This document shows, one piece after another, positions 44,395-56,460 of a stretch of 64,000 bases of DNA (position 1 is its first letter; each line of letters starts with the position of its first letter). The DNA comes from Anisus vortex. Taxonomy: Eukaryota; Mollusca; Gastropoda; Planorbidae. Where the stretch lies: contig OX421507.1 of the NCBI GenBank assembly GCA_949126835.1, positions 30,883,382 to 30,947,381 on the forward strand. The letters run 5' to 3'. The position numbers and the translations under genes were made by a program. The notes under the pieces were generated by a model, which saw only the letters and a program-made list of their open reading frames with translations, had not been told where the DNA came from and searched no databases.

Positions 44395-44984
44395 TCACGC
44401 CAGGAAGTTAAATCACTTCAATCTGAGCTGCTTACGACAGCTGATACGGGTCAAATGGCAGGACAGGGTCCCGGAAACTAGGTCCTCGCGCGGACCGGCA
44501 TGCTAAGCATATACACCATATTGGAAAAGACCACCTCAGATGGGCAGGCCATGTAGCGCGCATGCCAGAAGGACGCCTACCCAAAAAGATCTTCTATGGC
44601 GAACTAGTCTCAGGAAAGCACTTGCGAGAAGGGCAAAAGAAGAGGTTCAAAGGCACCCTGAAGGCCGCCCTAAGAAACTTTGAAATTGATCCTAACAACT
44701 GGGAAAGCCTAGCCGAGGTCCGATCCTCCTGGCGCAACATGACCCGAACTGGAGCAGCAGCTCACGAAGATAAAAGGTTAAAGGTCGCTACTGAAAAAAC
44801 GACAACTCAGAAAATCCAGCAAAGACAGCCCCCGCTACTACCGGCCATCAAGCCACGTATCTGTGCTCCCATTGTGGCAAATACTTTCGGGCAAAAACTG
44901 GGGAAACATTTCCTTCAAAAACAATACAGTAAGGAGATCATAGGCTTCATCAGCCATCTCCGAACCCACAAGAAATCATGACTC
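44395..44984 (+). mobile_element. LINE reverse-transcriptase C-terminal fragment with zinc finger
   Basis: Reads KWQDRVPET, then, after a stop, HLRWAGHVARMPEGRLPKK, FYGELVSGK, QKKRFKGTLKAAL, and at the end ISHLRTH. This is the post-RT domain and terminal Cys/His finger of an RTE/CR1-like endonuclease-RT; the finger's first cysteine pair is degraded. An open frame of 139 codons survives. It lies in urease intron 9, antisense to the gene. Confidence 0.85.
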
Positions 44985-45009
44985 TTAAATTAAAATGGTC
45001 CTCATCGAA

Positions 45010-45375
45010 AACGATGGACACGCACCATCATGTAAATAGATGCTATAACGGTGTAGTTAGTTCTATTGATGTTATATAGTTGTTTTTCTATGTATGTTAT
45101 CTAAAAATATGTTATACTTATGTAGTTGTATAATATATTGCTATATAAATAGAATTTATTCATGCGTAGTTCTATTTACTGTTGTATAAGTAGATGCATG
45201 TGTAGTTCCATAAAAATAGATACTGTCAGGTTTTTAAGATTAATTGTGTTTAAAAAAAATATGTTGTGATTTTCAGATTTGACGTCACTTCTTGTGTTCC
45301 TGTGTGATGTTGGGGTTCCAAAATATATTCTTATTGCATTTAGGCAGAATTTATTGATGCACGAGTTATAACCTA
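45010..45375. other. Urease intron 9 sequence, no gene
   Basis: AT-rich, with loosely repeated phrases (agatgttata, tgtagtt) that may be a decayed minisatellite. Confidence 0.4.
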
Positions 45376-45379
45376 TAAC

Positions 45380-45515
45380 ACGACGGCAAGTGACTAAATA
45401 AAGGTGTGACGTATGACGCTAGAAAGTGTGACGCGTTAGTTAGAAGTGACGTTGTTAAAATATTGAAAAAAAAACGTTAGGCGACCTTAGACTTTAGGAA
45501 CGACAGGACGTGTTC
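45380..45515. repeat. Dispersed repeat related to 23140-23285
   Basis: Shares gtgtgacgtatgacgctagaaa and cgaccttagactttaggaacgacaggacgtg. Class unknown. Confidence 0.45.
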
Positions 45516-45555
45516 TCCCTAGGCTTTGGACTGCGTATTTTTATATTATATAAAT

Positions 45556-46515
45556 ACTAGTTGACCCGTGGACACATTGTGTCCATACAAAATATATGGA
45601 AATTAAAAGAATAATAGCAAGATTAACCATAGAGAGAATTTAAAAAAGTACAGTATAAATGTCCATTTTTGGTTGTCCCGATCGATCAAACGACATAGGA
45701 GTCTATAGCGCACTAACATATATTTGTATATTCATTTTCATGTGACGTAGAATATCTTAGACCCCCACCCCACCTCGTCACACATCATCACAAATGCGTG
45801 CCCCCGCCCCAATCGTGTGATGTAATTTATGAACGGCCCCAATGTGTTTTGATGAGAGAGAAAAAAAATTATAATAAAAACTGCAGTGAGAAATTTTCTT
45901 TCGTTATTAGTTTTTGTTCTTGTTTAATTGTTTAATTGATTGTATAAAGTCACTCATTAAATTAAAGGATGTTCTCAATAGCGACGTGAATCCATGAAAT
46001 AATTAAAACATTTGGTTACTATTACTTAAAATTAATATAGTACAGCAAAGATCTACCATTAATAAAAAAATTTATTGCTGGTGGTTATGCCCGTCAAAAT
46101 GACGGAGAAACGAATGATTACAATATGTTTTGTTAAAAGAGAAAAAAAAAACGAACTCTATTACAATAAAAACTGTAGTGAGAACGTATCTTTCGGTATT
46201 TAGTTTTTGTTCTTTTTTTCTTTAAAGCATTTCAAAGGGAGATCACTCTGAAAACCCGATAAGATCTCGCGTTCAACATAGCAAATGAACGGTGTGAAAG
46301 CATTTCAAAGGGACATTATTCTAAATTGTTAAGAATCTTAACATACGGTGATTAGTAATAGGTCTAAGTTTATTTAAATAAAAAAAATTTAACGAATTAA
46401 GCAATATTGTTGATAATATAAAATTCTCTTTTGGAGAGCGTCTCCAATTTATAAATTTAACTTTTATCCCGATTGGTCAAACGGCAAAGGAGCCTATAAC
46501 GAACAAACATCTAAA
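45556..46515. repeat. Two or three copies of an AT-rich dispersed repeat
   Basis: Words actagttgacccgtggacac, aactg.agtgagaa..t.tcttt and cgat.gtcaaacg.cataggag.ctata recur within 45556-46515 and again at 52190-52480. They may be the ends of a non-autonomous element. No ORF. Confidence 0.5.
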
Positions 46516-46946
46516 AAAACATTTAATAAACAAACTCACGGTAATTATATTATGTGATGATATATATGTTTCTTGAAGTTATACCATCGATAATTAAATG
46601 TTTGGAGTCGTAATCTTCTTTGGCATTCAAGCGTGAAAAGTCTATTTTTAATTCATGGGGGGGGGGGGGGGGCTGAGATTGGTAAATTCAATACAACAAT
46701 AAAAGTAACGGTCACAGATGGCCAAGTTTTATCTCGGTCTTATTGTTATTTTATTTAACATATGGAACTATAGGTAAAATTCTTATTGGTGCTTAAATAG
46801 AACAATATATGTTATAAGTTAAACAGAAACAGATTATTATTATAATAAAATAACAATGTTGAAAGTATGGACTATAACTATTTCTAAAAAAAATGTGTTT
46901 AAAAGAGTTAAACAAAAAGTTGCAATGTAGTCAAAGATTAACTCAC

Positions 46947-47060
46947 TTGTCTAGATGATGGCACACCATCAGCATGTCTAAATGTTCGTCCAGCGTGTTG
47001 ACAGTGTAAGGACGAGTCGGGTTCGTAGAAGACGGGAGAACGTTCTTGTGGCCACACACT
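46947..47060 (-). CDS. Urease exon 9 (flap)
   Basis: Acceptor attcag, donor gtgagt. Reads [20 protein letters not shown] and then [12 protein letters not shown]. The MVCHHLD motif is the mobile flap with the active-site cysteine and the catalytic histidine. Confidence 0.97.
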
Positions 47061-47079
47061 CTGAATAATGACAAACACA

Positions 47080-47495
47080 CAATACATGTACTTAGTATCT
47101 ACGGCTTCTAAAACACACAATAACATGTATTCAGTATCCATGATTTCTAAAACACACAATACATGTATTCAGTATCCATAACTTATAAAACACACAATAC
47201 ATGTATTCAGTATCCATAACGTCTAAATCACACAATACATGTATTCAGTATCCATAACGTCTAAATCACACAATACATGTATTCAGTATCCATAACTTCT
47301 AAAACACACAATACATGTATTCAGTATCCATAACTTCTAAAACACACAATACATGTATTCAGTAACCATGACTTCTAAAACACACAATACATGTATTCAG
47401 TATCCATAACTTCTAAAACACACAATACATGTATTCAGTATCCATAACTTCTAAAACACACAATACATGTATTCAGTATCCATAACTTCTAAAAT
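47080..47495. repeat. 38-bp minisatellite, about 11 units
   Basis: Units of cacacaatacatgtattcag followed by tatccataacttctaaaa start about 20 bp upstream of the exon 9 acceptor on the gene strand. Confidence 0.93.
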
Positions 47496-47599
47496 AACAC
47501 TATCTCATATTAATTAGACCTATACTAGAATATGAATTATTTATATGGGACCTATCAACCAAAGAAAACATAAAAAAAATGTAAACAAATTGAGAAAAA

Positions 47600-48025
47600 A
47601 GTTGCAAGGTTCATTATTTGCGAATATTTCCAACTGACAAGAGTAACACCAATAGTTAAATCACTTAAGGGCCTAGAAACAATGATGACAAAACGACAAA
47701 GAGTAAAGTAGCAATAAAACATTAGGCATTTAAATTAATTTAGAAATACAACTCAATAACAACCTGTTGCAATGATCAGAAAAACATAAGGACAAAAACA
47801 CTTATCTTATCCCATATGCGAGAACAAATGCATATAATTATTCTTTCTTCCCGAGAGGCATTCGGACATGCAATGTGTTGCCTGAACAAACTAGGAAACC
47901 AGTAACTTAGCATCATTTAAAAGATTAAATAAGACGACGCAAGACTAGAATCATACCACGAATGAGATTATAAGCAATAATCTTCTTTATAGAAGGAGCG
48001 TCAGTAATATATATAATACGATAAG
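47600..48025 (+). mobile_element. 5'-truncated LINE, 3' end
   Basis: The longest copy of the LINE tail: cgaatatttccaactgacaagagtaacacc, then ttcttcccgagaggcattcgg and the terminus cttctttatagaaggagcgtcagtaat. Frame broken in several places. Confidence 0.75.
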
Positions 48026-48262
48026 AAACTAACATTTCTACACTACCAACATTCTTAATTTAGTGGAACAGTTTTTTAATTATATAAGCTGTTTATCTTG
48101 TTAACGCACCCTTTACAAACTGCAATTTAAAAAAACATGTCCACCACCATCTTGTACAATAAAATCTGTGCAATAACAGTTCGAGTTGGGTGTATTCGGT
48201 TCGTGTTCGGTTCGATTTCCATCTCTAATACTAACCTTACAATAAAAAAAAGATTCTCTTAC

Positions 48263-48393
48263 TTGATAATATCAGGTGCGTGACCTCCGCCTGCTCCTTC
48301 AGTATGATATGTGTGGATAGTTCTGCCTTTAAATGCTTCTATAGTGTGCTCAACACACGCTGACTCGTTCAACGTGTCCGTATGTATCATTAT
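48263..48393 (-). CDS. Urease exon 8 (nickel ligands)
   Basis: Acceptor ttaacag, donor gtaaga. Reads [20 protein letters not shown] and [14 protein letters not shown]. The histidines of IHTDTLNE and [12 protein letters not shown] are nickel and active-site residues. A MITE sits 11 bases upstream of the acceptor. Confidence 0.97.
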
Positions 48394-48404
48394 CTGTTAA
48401 ACAA

Positions 48405-48772
48405 GAGACTATAATAAGATGGATCGTTTGCTATATTTTTTAGAGCTGAATAGTTAATTTGCGCATGCGCGGCCTTCAATACGTCCTCAAGTTTTCCGGT
48501 GTGCATCAAAGACTTTAATGATGTAAAGGCTTCCTCTATTCTTAGAACTTAACACTTGTTTTTTTTTTCCGCGCGCAGCCAATAAAGCTGTCCTAAATGA
48601 AACCTTCCGCTGTATACAACTTTCGATTTCAATCGTAATTTTCCATTGTGAAAATCAAGAGCGAATTACTAAACCGGAAGTCTGGAAGGCCAGAAATTCC
48701 AAAACTAAGTGTTTCAAGTTATCAAATATAAGAAATATCAAATCAAGCGGTTCATCTTATTATAGTCTTTGG
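48405..48772. mobile_element. MITE, ggaccgcttgct family, with target duplication
   Basis: Ends gagactataataagatggatcg and gcggttcatcttattatagtctttgg are inverted, and the flanks TTAAACAA (48397-48404 and 48773-48780) are a perfect 8-bp duplication. 368 bp, no ORF. It defines the family's 8-bp target duplication. Confidence 0.88.
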
Positions 48773-48789
48773 TTAAACAATGAATTATT

Positions 48790-49540
48790 TTATTAGCACA
48801 AATCACTGTAAGTGTAATTTCTACATATATATTTCTCTTTCATAATACATATAATATGTAGTCTATATACCTGTTGGTTAATTAAACAAGTATCATTATC
48901 TGTTAAACAATGAAATTATTTTATTAGCACACATTATTATAACAGTAATTTCTATAGGTATATAACTTTCTATTTCATTTATAGGCTATATATAAAGTAG
49001 ACAATTTTACAGGGCTGGCCAATTCACAAGAGCGCAAATCTAATCGTCTTTCAAGACTATGGAGCCAATGATGATGATAAAGTAGACTGTGTGTGTGTGG
49101 ATTCCGATCCCCATTGGTTAAATAAAAGTCCTTGACCTTATTCTCTCATATTTTAGTTTTGCGATCTAGTTTTCTGCATGTGTTTTCTGTAGCTGAGTGA
49201 TTAGCGTATCCGAATATCATGCGGGCGACCTGGGTTCGAATACCCACAAAAACATTTTTTTCTATTTCTACCTTTTAAAAATTTTCCTTAATATTCCTTT
49301 TTTTAAAGTTTGTAAAGAATGTCAGGACTTGAAGCTTTCCTAAAATGTTTTCAGTAAGTAAAATCTCTAATAACTATAATTTAGTCGCAAGCGGGAGACG
49401 GGAGTTTGATACTCATTCAGGGATAGTCCATATATATATATAGGCTTTTTATGAATAAAAAGACTTGCCCATTTTTAACCCGATTTCAATATTTATTTTA
49501 AATTCCTTCCTAAAAGCTTTCAGTAAATAATTAATCATTA
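48790..49540. other. Urease intron 7 sequence with a SINE head
   Basis: Mostly AT-rich. At 49090-49250 lies a tRNA-like SINE family 2 head (agctgagtgattagcgtatc and cctgggttcgaatacccac), related to 57848-58015. Confidence 0.55.
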
Positions 49541-49547
49541 TATTTTT

Positions 49548-51930
49548 ATACCAGCTTTCTATACATTGTATTTTATACCAGCTTTCTATACATTATATTT
49601 TATATCAGCTTTCTATACATTATATTTTATATCAGCTTTCTATACATTGTATTTTATACCAGCTTTCTATACATTATATTTTATATCAGCTTTCTATACA
49701 TTGTATTTTATACCAGCTTTCTATACATTATATTTTATACCAGCTTTCTATACATTATATTTTATACCAGCTTTCTATACATTATATTTTATATCAGCTT
49801 TCTATACATTGTATTTTATATCAGCTTTCTATACATTATATTTTATATCAGCTTTCTATACATTGTATTTTATATCAGCTTTCTATACATTATATTTTAT
49901 ATCAGCTTTCTATACATTATATTTTATACCAGCTTTCTATACATTATATTTTATACCAGCTTTCTATACATTATATTTTATACCAGCTTTCTATACATTA
50001 TATTTTATATCAGCTTTCTATACATTATATTTTATATCAGCTTTCTATACATTATATTTTATATCAGCTTTCTATACATTATATTTTATATCAGCTTTCT
50101 ATACATTATATTTTATATCAGCTTTCTATACATTGTATTTTATATCAGCTTTCTATACATTATATTTTATATCAGCTTTCTATACATTGTATTTTATACC
50201 AGCTTTCTATACATTGTATTTTATACCAGCTTTCTATACATTATATTTTATATCAGCTTTCTATACATTATATTTTACATCAGCTTTCTATACATTATAT
50301 TTTATAACAGCTTTCTATACATTATATTTTATATCAGCTTTCTATACATTATATTTTATATCAGCTTTCTATACATTGTATTTTATATCAGCTTTCTATA
50401 CATTATATTTTATACCAGCTTTCTATACATTGTATTTTATATCAGCTTTCTATACATTGTATTTTATACCAGCTTTCTATACATTATATTTTATACCAGC
50501 TTTCTATACATTATATTTTATATCAGCTTTCTATACATTATATTTTATACCAGCTTTCTATACATTATATTTTATATCAGCTTTCTATACATTGTATTTT
50601 ATACCAGCTTTCTATACATTATATTTTATATCAGCTTTCTATACATTATATTTTATATCAGCTTTCTATACATTATATTTTATACCAGCTTTCTATACAT
50701 TATATTTTATATCAGCTTTCTATACATTGTATTTTATATCAGCTTTCTATACATTATATTTTATACCAGCTTTCTATACATTGTATTTTATATCAGCTTT
50801 CTATACATTGTATTTTATACCAGCTTTCTATACATTATATTTTATACCAGCTTTCTATACATTATATTTTATATCAGCTTTCTATACATTATATTTTATA
50901 CCAGCTTTCTATACATTATATTTTATATCAGCTTTCTATACATTGTATTTTATATCAGCTTTCTATACATTATATTTTATACCAGCTTTCTATACATTGT
51001 ATTTTATACCAGCTTTCTATACATTATATTTTATATCAGCTTTCTATACATTATATTTTATATCAGCTTTCTATACATTGTATTTTATATCAGCTTTCTA
51101 TACATTATATTTTATATCAGCTTTCTATACATTATATTTTATACCAGCTTTCTATACATTGTATTTTATACCAGCTTTCTATACATTGTATTTTATACCA
51201 GCTTTCTATACATTGTATTTTATAACAGCTTTCTATACATTGTATTTTATAACAGCTTTCTATACATTGTATTTTATAACAGCTTTCTATACATTGTATT
51301 TTATAACAGCTTTCTATACATTATATTTTATACCAGCTTTCTATACATTGTATTTTATACCAGCTTTCTATACATTATATTTTATACCAGCTTTCTATAC
51401 ATTGTATTTTATACCAGCTTTCTATACATTGTATTTTATAACAGCTTTCTATACATTGTATTTTATACCAGCTTTCTATACATTATATTTTATACCAGCT
51501 TTCTATACATTGTATTTTATACCAGCTTTCTATACATTGTATTTTATAACAGCTTTCTATACATTGTATTTTATAACAGCTTTCTATACATTGTATTTTA
51601 TACCAGCTTTCTATACATTGTATTTTATACCAGCTTTCTATATATTGTATTTTATACCAGCTTTCTATACATTATATTTTATACCAGCTTTCTATACATT
51701 GTATTTTATACCAGCTTTCTATACATTGTATTTTATAACAGCTTTCTATACATTGTATTTTATAACAGCTTTCTTATACATTGTATTTTATAACAGCTTT
51801 GTATACATTATATTTTATAACAGCTTTCTATACATTTTATTTTATAACAGCTTTGTATACATTGTATTTTATAACAGCTTTCTTATACATTGTATTTTAT
51901 ATCAGCTTTCTATACATTGTATTTTATAAT
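49548..51930. repeat. 27-bp minisatellite, about 88 units
   Basis: Units of ctttctatacattatatttt followed by atatcag (variants ataccag, ataacag, cattgtat) fill 2.4 kb of urease intron 7. The plus strand is open for 787 codons as a 9-residue repeat (FYTLYFISA), but the unit is AT-rich satellite and not coding. The third-base variants are grouped in blocks, showing segmental expansion. The last seven units are more diverged. Confidence 0.96.
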
Positions 51931-52189
51931 TTTGGTCATCAATAGCCTATGTTTTCCCACCGGGTAAAGCCGGGTAATTTTGGCTTGTAATACATAATGT
52001 AGTCCATGTACCTAGAATCAATCCAAAAAATATGAGTATCTATGTATCCTACAATCTGACCATTATCTACTATCAAAATACGTATTATTCCAAATAAAGG
52101 CATATATGTTTTTAAACAGATGTCTTATTATCAATATATATCTATTTATCTCTCTATATATATAGATATATATAATAACTAACACTATA

Positions 52190-52480
52190 ACAATATAAAT
52201 TGTAGTGAGAACGTTTCTTTCGGTATTTAGTTTTTCTGTTGTTTTTTATTGTGTGCGGTCGCCCGCAAAGGGACATCCTTCCAAAATGGCGCTCTGTTTA
52301 TAACCTTAACATAATTTGTACTAGTAATATGGAAACGTTTATTTAAAAAATAAATTAACGAATAAAGCAATATTGCTTATTTAAGAAAAATTTCTCTTTG
52401 AGGACGTTTCTCATTTATACATTTAACTTTTGTTCCGATCGGTCAAACCGCCTAGGAGACAATAGTGAACAAACATATGT
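52190..52480. repeat. AT-rich dispersed repeat, copy
   Basis: Related to 46180-46510: attgtagtgagaacgtttctttcgg, aagggacatccttc, aagcaatattg, and ccgatcggtcaaaccgcctaggag. Confidence 0.5.
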
Positions 52481-52542
52481 ATACATATATATATATATAC
52501 TCACAGTAATTATCTATATTGATAGATATATATAGGCCTACA

Positions 52543-52800
52543 CAGTGCTTTTTTTTTGTGACGGTACGCACCGGTACGGCGTACCGGCACCTTTTTCAAT
52601 GTGGGGGAAAAATTATAACTTTCCTTGTATTTTAACGTTTATTATTAATTTATTATATTATTAATTTGTTAATATTGAATTATTTTAAAATTGCGCGCAA
52701 TAAGAATTAAAATATAAAATGCGAAACTGCTTTAAAAGGTAGGCAATCCATCACCAAGTACCGGTACCTATTACCTATTTTTTTTACAAAAAAAGCACTG
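52543..52800. mobile_element. MITE with CAGTGCTTTTTTT ends
   Basis: Inverted ends CAGTGCTTTTTTTTTGT and ACAAAAAAAGCACTG, with inner gtaccgg words, enclose a 258-bp AT-rich element. Flanks match at 5 of 8 bases only. It lies 26 bp from the donor of urease exon 7. Confidence 0.7.
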
Positions 52801-52825
52801 TATATACATATATAATTTAAATTAC

Positions 52826-52907
52826 CTGTATATCTGCCTTCTCAGCTGCATTTAAACAAGCATCAATAGCAGCTGGTGTACTTCCCCAATCTTCATGGAG
52901 TTTTAGC
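52826..52907 (-). CDS. Urease exon 7 (carbamylated lysine)
   Basis: Acceptor atttag, donor gtaatt. One base completes glycine. It then reads [18 protein letters not shown] and KADIQ. The lysine of GLKLHEDWG is the residue carbamylated to bridge the two nickel ions, and the histidine is an active-site residue. Confidence 0.97.
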
Positions 52908-52939
52908 CTAAATGTACACAAGAAGCACATAGAAACCAA

Positions 52940-53150
52940 TAAGATGTTCTAGAACCAGGCCCCACGAGAGGGGGGTAAAGCCGGTACGCCGTACCGGGGC
53001 CCATAAGAGTTTAGGTGGCCCATGAATATTAAAATTTAAAATTAAATTGGCAATTACGCAAGTATCTTTTAATTGTTGCAATAAAACTAAGAGGAGATGC
53101 CCCAAAACCTCCTACAATCTCACGTGGCGCTAGGGGCCCTTAATTTTGGT
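52940..53150. repeat. Possible DNA-element remnant with ggtacgccgtaccgg
   Basis: Contains an inverted word gccggtacgccgtaccggggcc and ends gcgctaggggccctta. Resembles other rolling ggccc-ended repeats here. Class unknown. Confidence 0.35.
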
Positions 53151-53336
53151 ATTCTTTGAATGTGTACTTGAACATTTTGTTAAATTTGCAAAGAAGCATC
53201 CAGTTGTAATATAGGGCCTATTTATTTTCGATAGCATTTAGGATCTTTTATTTTGTTTTCTCCAGAGACACTTACAAATATAGACCTATGAGCCTTACAG
53301 GCTTACAGTTCTCCCTGTTAGCTTAGTAGCCTAGGC

Positions 53337-54592
53337 CAGGGGTCGACAACCTAAAGCACGCGTGCCAGACATGGCACACAGAGCGATTTTAGATGGCACG
53401 CGAGAGACCTCGAAAAGGTGTTTCTTGTTGATTTTTTTCAATAATTGAATAAGGAGGCACTAACTGTTGAAGCCGATGTTTCTCAATGGCGAGCGACACA
53501 TTTCAGTGAGTTGAGCTTGCTTTTACAAGGACGTGTCCAAACAGCACTTGACTGTTCGACCACTGGAATGGATTTGCATTGAAACTGGACAAATCTTGCA
53601 CGTTCATTCAATTTCAAAACACTTAACTACTTGTAATTCCCTAATTTATGGCATATATTAAAATAGATAGAGAGGAGTTTTTTAAAAAAAGACAAGACTT
53701 TTAAATTTATGGACTCTTGATTTCATACCACATAAAGTCTGACTGGATTTATCCATATACAACCATCTTGGATGTGGATCTTTTTTTTTTAAGTTGAGGG
53801 ATAGTGACCAGTTAAAATGCAGCAAGTTGAATTTTAAACAAATAAATGCTAGATTTGTATAAAGAAATAATAATTAAAAAGTAATATTAGTTTTTATTGT
53901 AAAGAAGGGAGGTAATTAACCCGTTTTGTATAAGTTTTTTTTCTCTAATATGTCCAATATGTTATATATTTTTCTTTAATAAAAACATTAATGGCTCTTA
54001 CAATTTATAATTTTATAATTTATCAAATTGTGTAAGTTAGTTGAAAAGTATGTAAATATTATATGACTAAAGAATTTATAATAATATGTGTACGTTTTTA
54101 AACATTACATTAACTACCAAGTTTGTATGATTACAATGTCTCTATACCGCTCAACGATAGTCTTTAGGTGGTACGATTTGCGTAAAATTAATTTAAGAGA
54201 ATATCTCAGTAAAACTGAGATTGAAATACAATTATTGTAGGCTATACCAGGTGCCATATCCATATCTCGAATCACGATAACTGAATGATAATTTATGCGA
54301 TAATTAACTATCAAAATGTGAAAGTTTAGTAATAAAATTCTGTATTTGGTGTAAATGCAAATAAATCTAACAGCATGATAACCAGGAACTCGTTTTTTTA
54401 TAAAGTTAAATATTAAACGCTGTAAAGATATTCTCTATACATCTCGTTCTGGGCCTCTATCTTGTTACGGCACTAAATAAATATTATTATTTTAAAATTT
54501 GTTAAAAATATAATAGAGCAGGTTGACTTTCGGGCTGAATGATTTAAAAATCCTGGTTTAGCAAACTATTAGCAAAAGGATGCCTACCCTTG
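53337..54592. mobile_element. Non-autonomous hAT, 1.26 kb
   Basis: Left end CAGGGGTCGACAACCT, right end ggatgcctacccttg (diverged inverted copy), with a perfect 8-bp target duplication GCCTAGGC (53329-53336 and 54593-54600), itself a palindrome. Subterminal gcacgcgtgccagacatggcac is shared with 55349 and 62372. No transposase. Confidence 0.88.
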
Positions 54593-54879
54593 GCCTAGGC
54601 CTAAATACTCTATGTCGCTGCATGCCGGTACTAGTATGGCAGTTAAACAAGTTAGTCGATCCTTTTACACTTTAATGATTTCCTGTGCGGTAGCCAAGAG
54701 GGGAGATTGAAGGTATCAGCATTTTAGACAAATGTATTGAAAATTTAAAACACATTTTTTTGGTCATTTAACAAAATGTATTTTGGGAAGAGTTTGTAAA
54801 AAAAAAAAACTAATCTATGTGTCAACTGTATTGCCACAGCATATCTAACCTTACATTAGACTACACAATATACATTACT

Positions 54880-54985
54880 GGTGAATATTTATAACTGACT
54901 AGAATAACACCAATAGTTAAATCACCAAACCTACAAACACTAGTCACTAGAGGACATAAATTATCAATCAACAGTGAGAGTCACT
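54880..54985 (+). mobile_element. LINE fragment
   Basis: Words gtgaatatttataactgactagaataacaccaatagttaaatcacc match the start of the LINE tails at 47625 and 58945. Confidence 0.5.
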
Positions 54986-55144
54986 TTTCCAATTTTACAT
55001 ATCTTTGTAATATTATTTGCAAGATCAATAGGCCTTCTGAAGCGCAGGAACAATTACAATAATTAAAACTAAGAACTATGTACTTGATTAAAGTATTTTC
55101 GTAATAGACCTGTAAGGCTGTGATTGAAATGATTACACTCTAAT

Positions 55145-55342
55145 GGTAAATGGTAACACTTATGACAGTTTCACAAAATGGTTCACAGACCTTTTAAAAA
55201 GATTCCTGATTTTTCAAACGTAGGCCTATGTAATACAAATAAATAATCTAGAAATGACTAGTGTTAAAAAAAAATGGGGGGGGGGGGGGGACGCCAGAAA
55301 AGATCTTGTACCGGCATCTTTTTTTATACTCGAGGGCCCTGT
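55145..55342. repeat. Dispersed repeat, inverted partner of 22899-23090
   Basis: Same words on the opposite strand, with a G homopolymer at 55275-55289 and the end ctcgagggccct abutting the hAT MITE at 55349. Confidence 0.6.
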
Positions 55343-55348
55343 CTAGAA

Positions 55349-55549
55349 CAGGGTCGGCAACCTACGATACGCGTGCCAGACCTGTAACGCAGAGTGATTT
55401 TCAATGGCACGCAATAGACCCACTAAAATGTAATTAGGTCACTTCTGCAAGAAACTGGTTGGTGGCGCAGGTTGACTTTTAAAATTTTGGCGCGCTGAAT
55501 GAATTGGAAATCCTACTTTGGCACACTATTAAAAAGTTTGCCAACCCTG
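55349..55549. mobile_element. hAT MITE, 201 bp
   Basis: Ends CAGGGTCGGCAACCT and GTTTGCCAACCCTG. Flanks gTCTAGAA and tTCTAGAA are a 7-of-8 match. Inner gcgtgccagacctg..cgcagagtgatttt places it with the CAGGGGTCGGCAACC group. Confidence 0.85.
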
Positions 55550-55743
55550 TTCTAGAATATACTAAGTTATTTTTTTTTGGTCTCTTCTTTCAATGTTCAC
55601 ATGTACTTTGATCGGACTGTTACACATCCGGTTCATCTGCTGTCTGTCTAGTCTTTATGAATATATTGGAACTTTGTATAGATGAATGTTTGGTCTATCA
55701 TTTTTAGCTGTTGTTAGTGTGATTACTGCCCCCCTCCCCCCGT

Positions 55744-55955
55744 AAGTAAAGTACCCTTCGGATCAAACTGATCATAGGGCTGGTGAAGCAGCGTTCACCA
55801 GTTCACGGCATAAGAGGGGATGTGTGGCTAGCACAATGACAAGCCGTCTTTACTTCACCCCAACTAGTGTCAGGTACCCATCAGAGCTGGGTAGAGTCAG
55901 GGACACCCTCAAGTCCCGGGAAAAAATCCTAGCCTGAACCAGGATGCGAACCCAG
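55744..55955 (-). mobile_element. SINE family 1 (minus copy, head truncated)
   Basis: taagtaaagtacccttcggatc to agcctgaaccaggatgcgaaccc. The A-box end is missing. Confidence 0.8.
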
Positions 55956-56037
55956 AGCCGGAGAAGGAAACAGTTGTCTGTGTAAATATTATAATACTTA
56001 AATGAAGACGTAAACATATCACTATAGTCAATTTTAC

Positions 56038-56160
56038 CCAATGGCCCCTGCTTTGATTTGTTCCCACAATTCCTCCGGCACCTGTTCTGTGTCCGATGAA
56101 TTGCCTTTCCCAGTGAAACCGAAATTCAGTGGAAAGCAATCAGTTGCCTGCATGATATGC
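56038..56160 (-). CDS. Urease exon 6
   Basis: Acceptor ttgcag, donor gtaaaa. G completes lysine after exon 5's AA. It reads [20 protein letters not shown], then EQIKAGAIG. In the frame actually delivered by the damaged exon 5 a TGA appears at 56128-56126. Confidence 0.96.
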
Positions 56161-56189
56161 CTGCAACGAAATATTGCATGATGTTAAAT

Positions 56190-56460
56190 CAACCTGTTTA
56201 TTGCGTAGTGCCAATGTCAATTGTTTCATTGTATAGTGCCACTGTCGATTGATTTATTGCAAAGTATCACTGTCAATTTATTTATTGCATAGTGCCGCTG
56301 TCAGTTGATTTATTGCATAGTGCCAATGTCAATTGATTTATTGCATAGTCCCACTGTCAATTGATTTATTGCATAGTCCCACTGTCAACTGATTTATTGC
56401 TTAGTACCACTGTCAATTGCTTTATTGCAAATTACCACTGTCAATTTCTTCCTTGTCTAA
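56190..56460. repeat. 28-bp degenerate minisatellite, about 9 units
   Basis: Units of tgtcaattgatttattgcat followed by agtgccac, in urease intron 5. It starts about 30 bp from the exon 6 acceptor; a looser version (ttttattgtctaatgtcac) continues to about 56610. Confidence 0.88.

Noticed and set aside
49191..49248. tRNA gene
   Set aside because: Has A- and B-box words, but the arms do not pair into a full cloverleaf and the sequence continues as a dispersed repeat, so it is a SINE head.
49566..51929. 787-codon ORF as a structural repeat protein
   Set aside because: Entirely 27-bp AT-rich satellite inside a urease intron, antisense to the gene. Variation does not favour synonymous sites.
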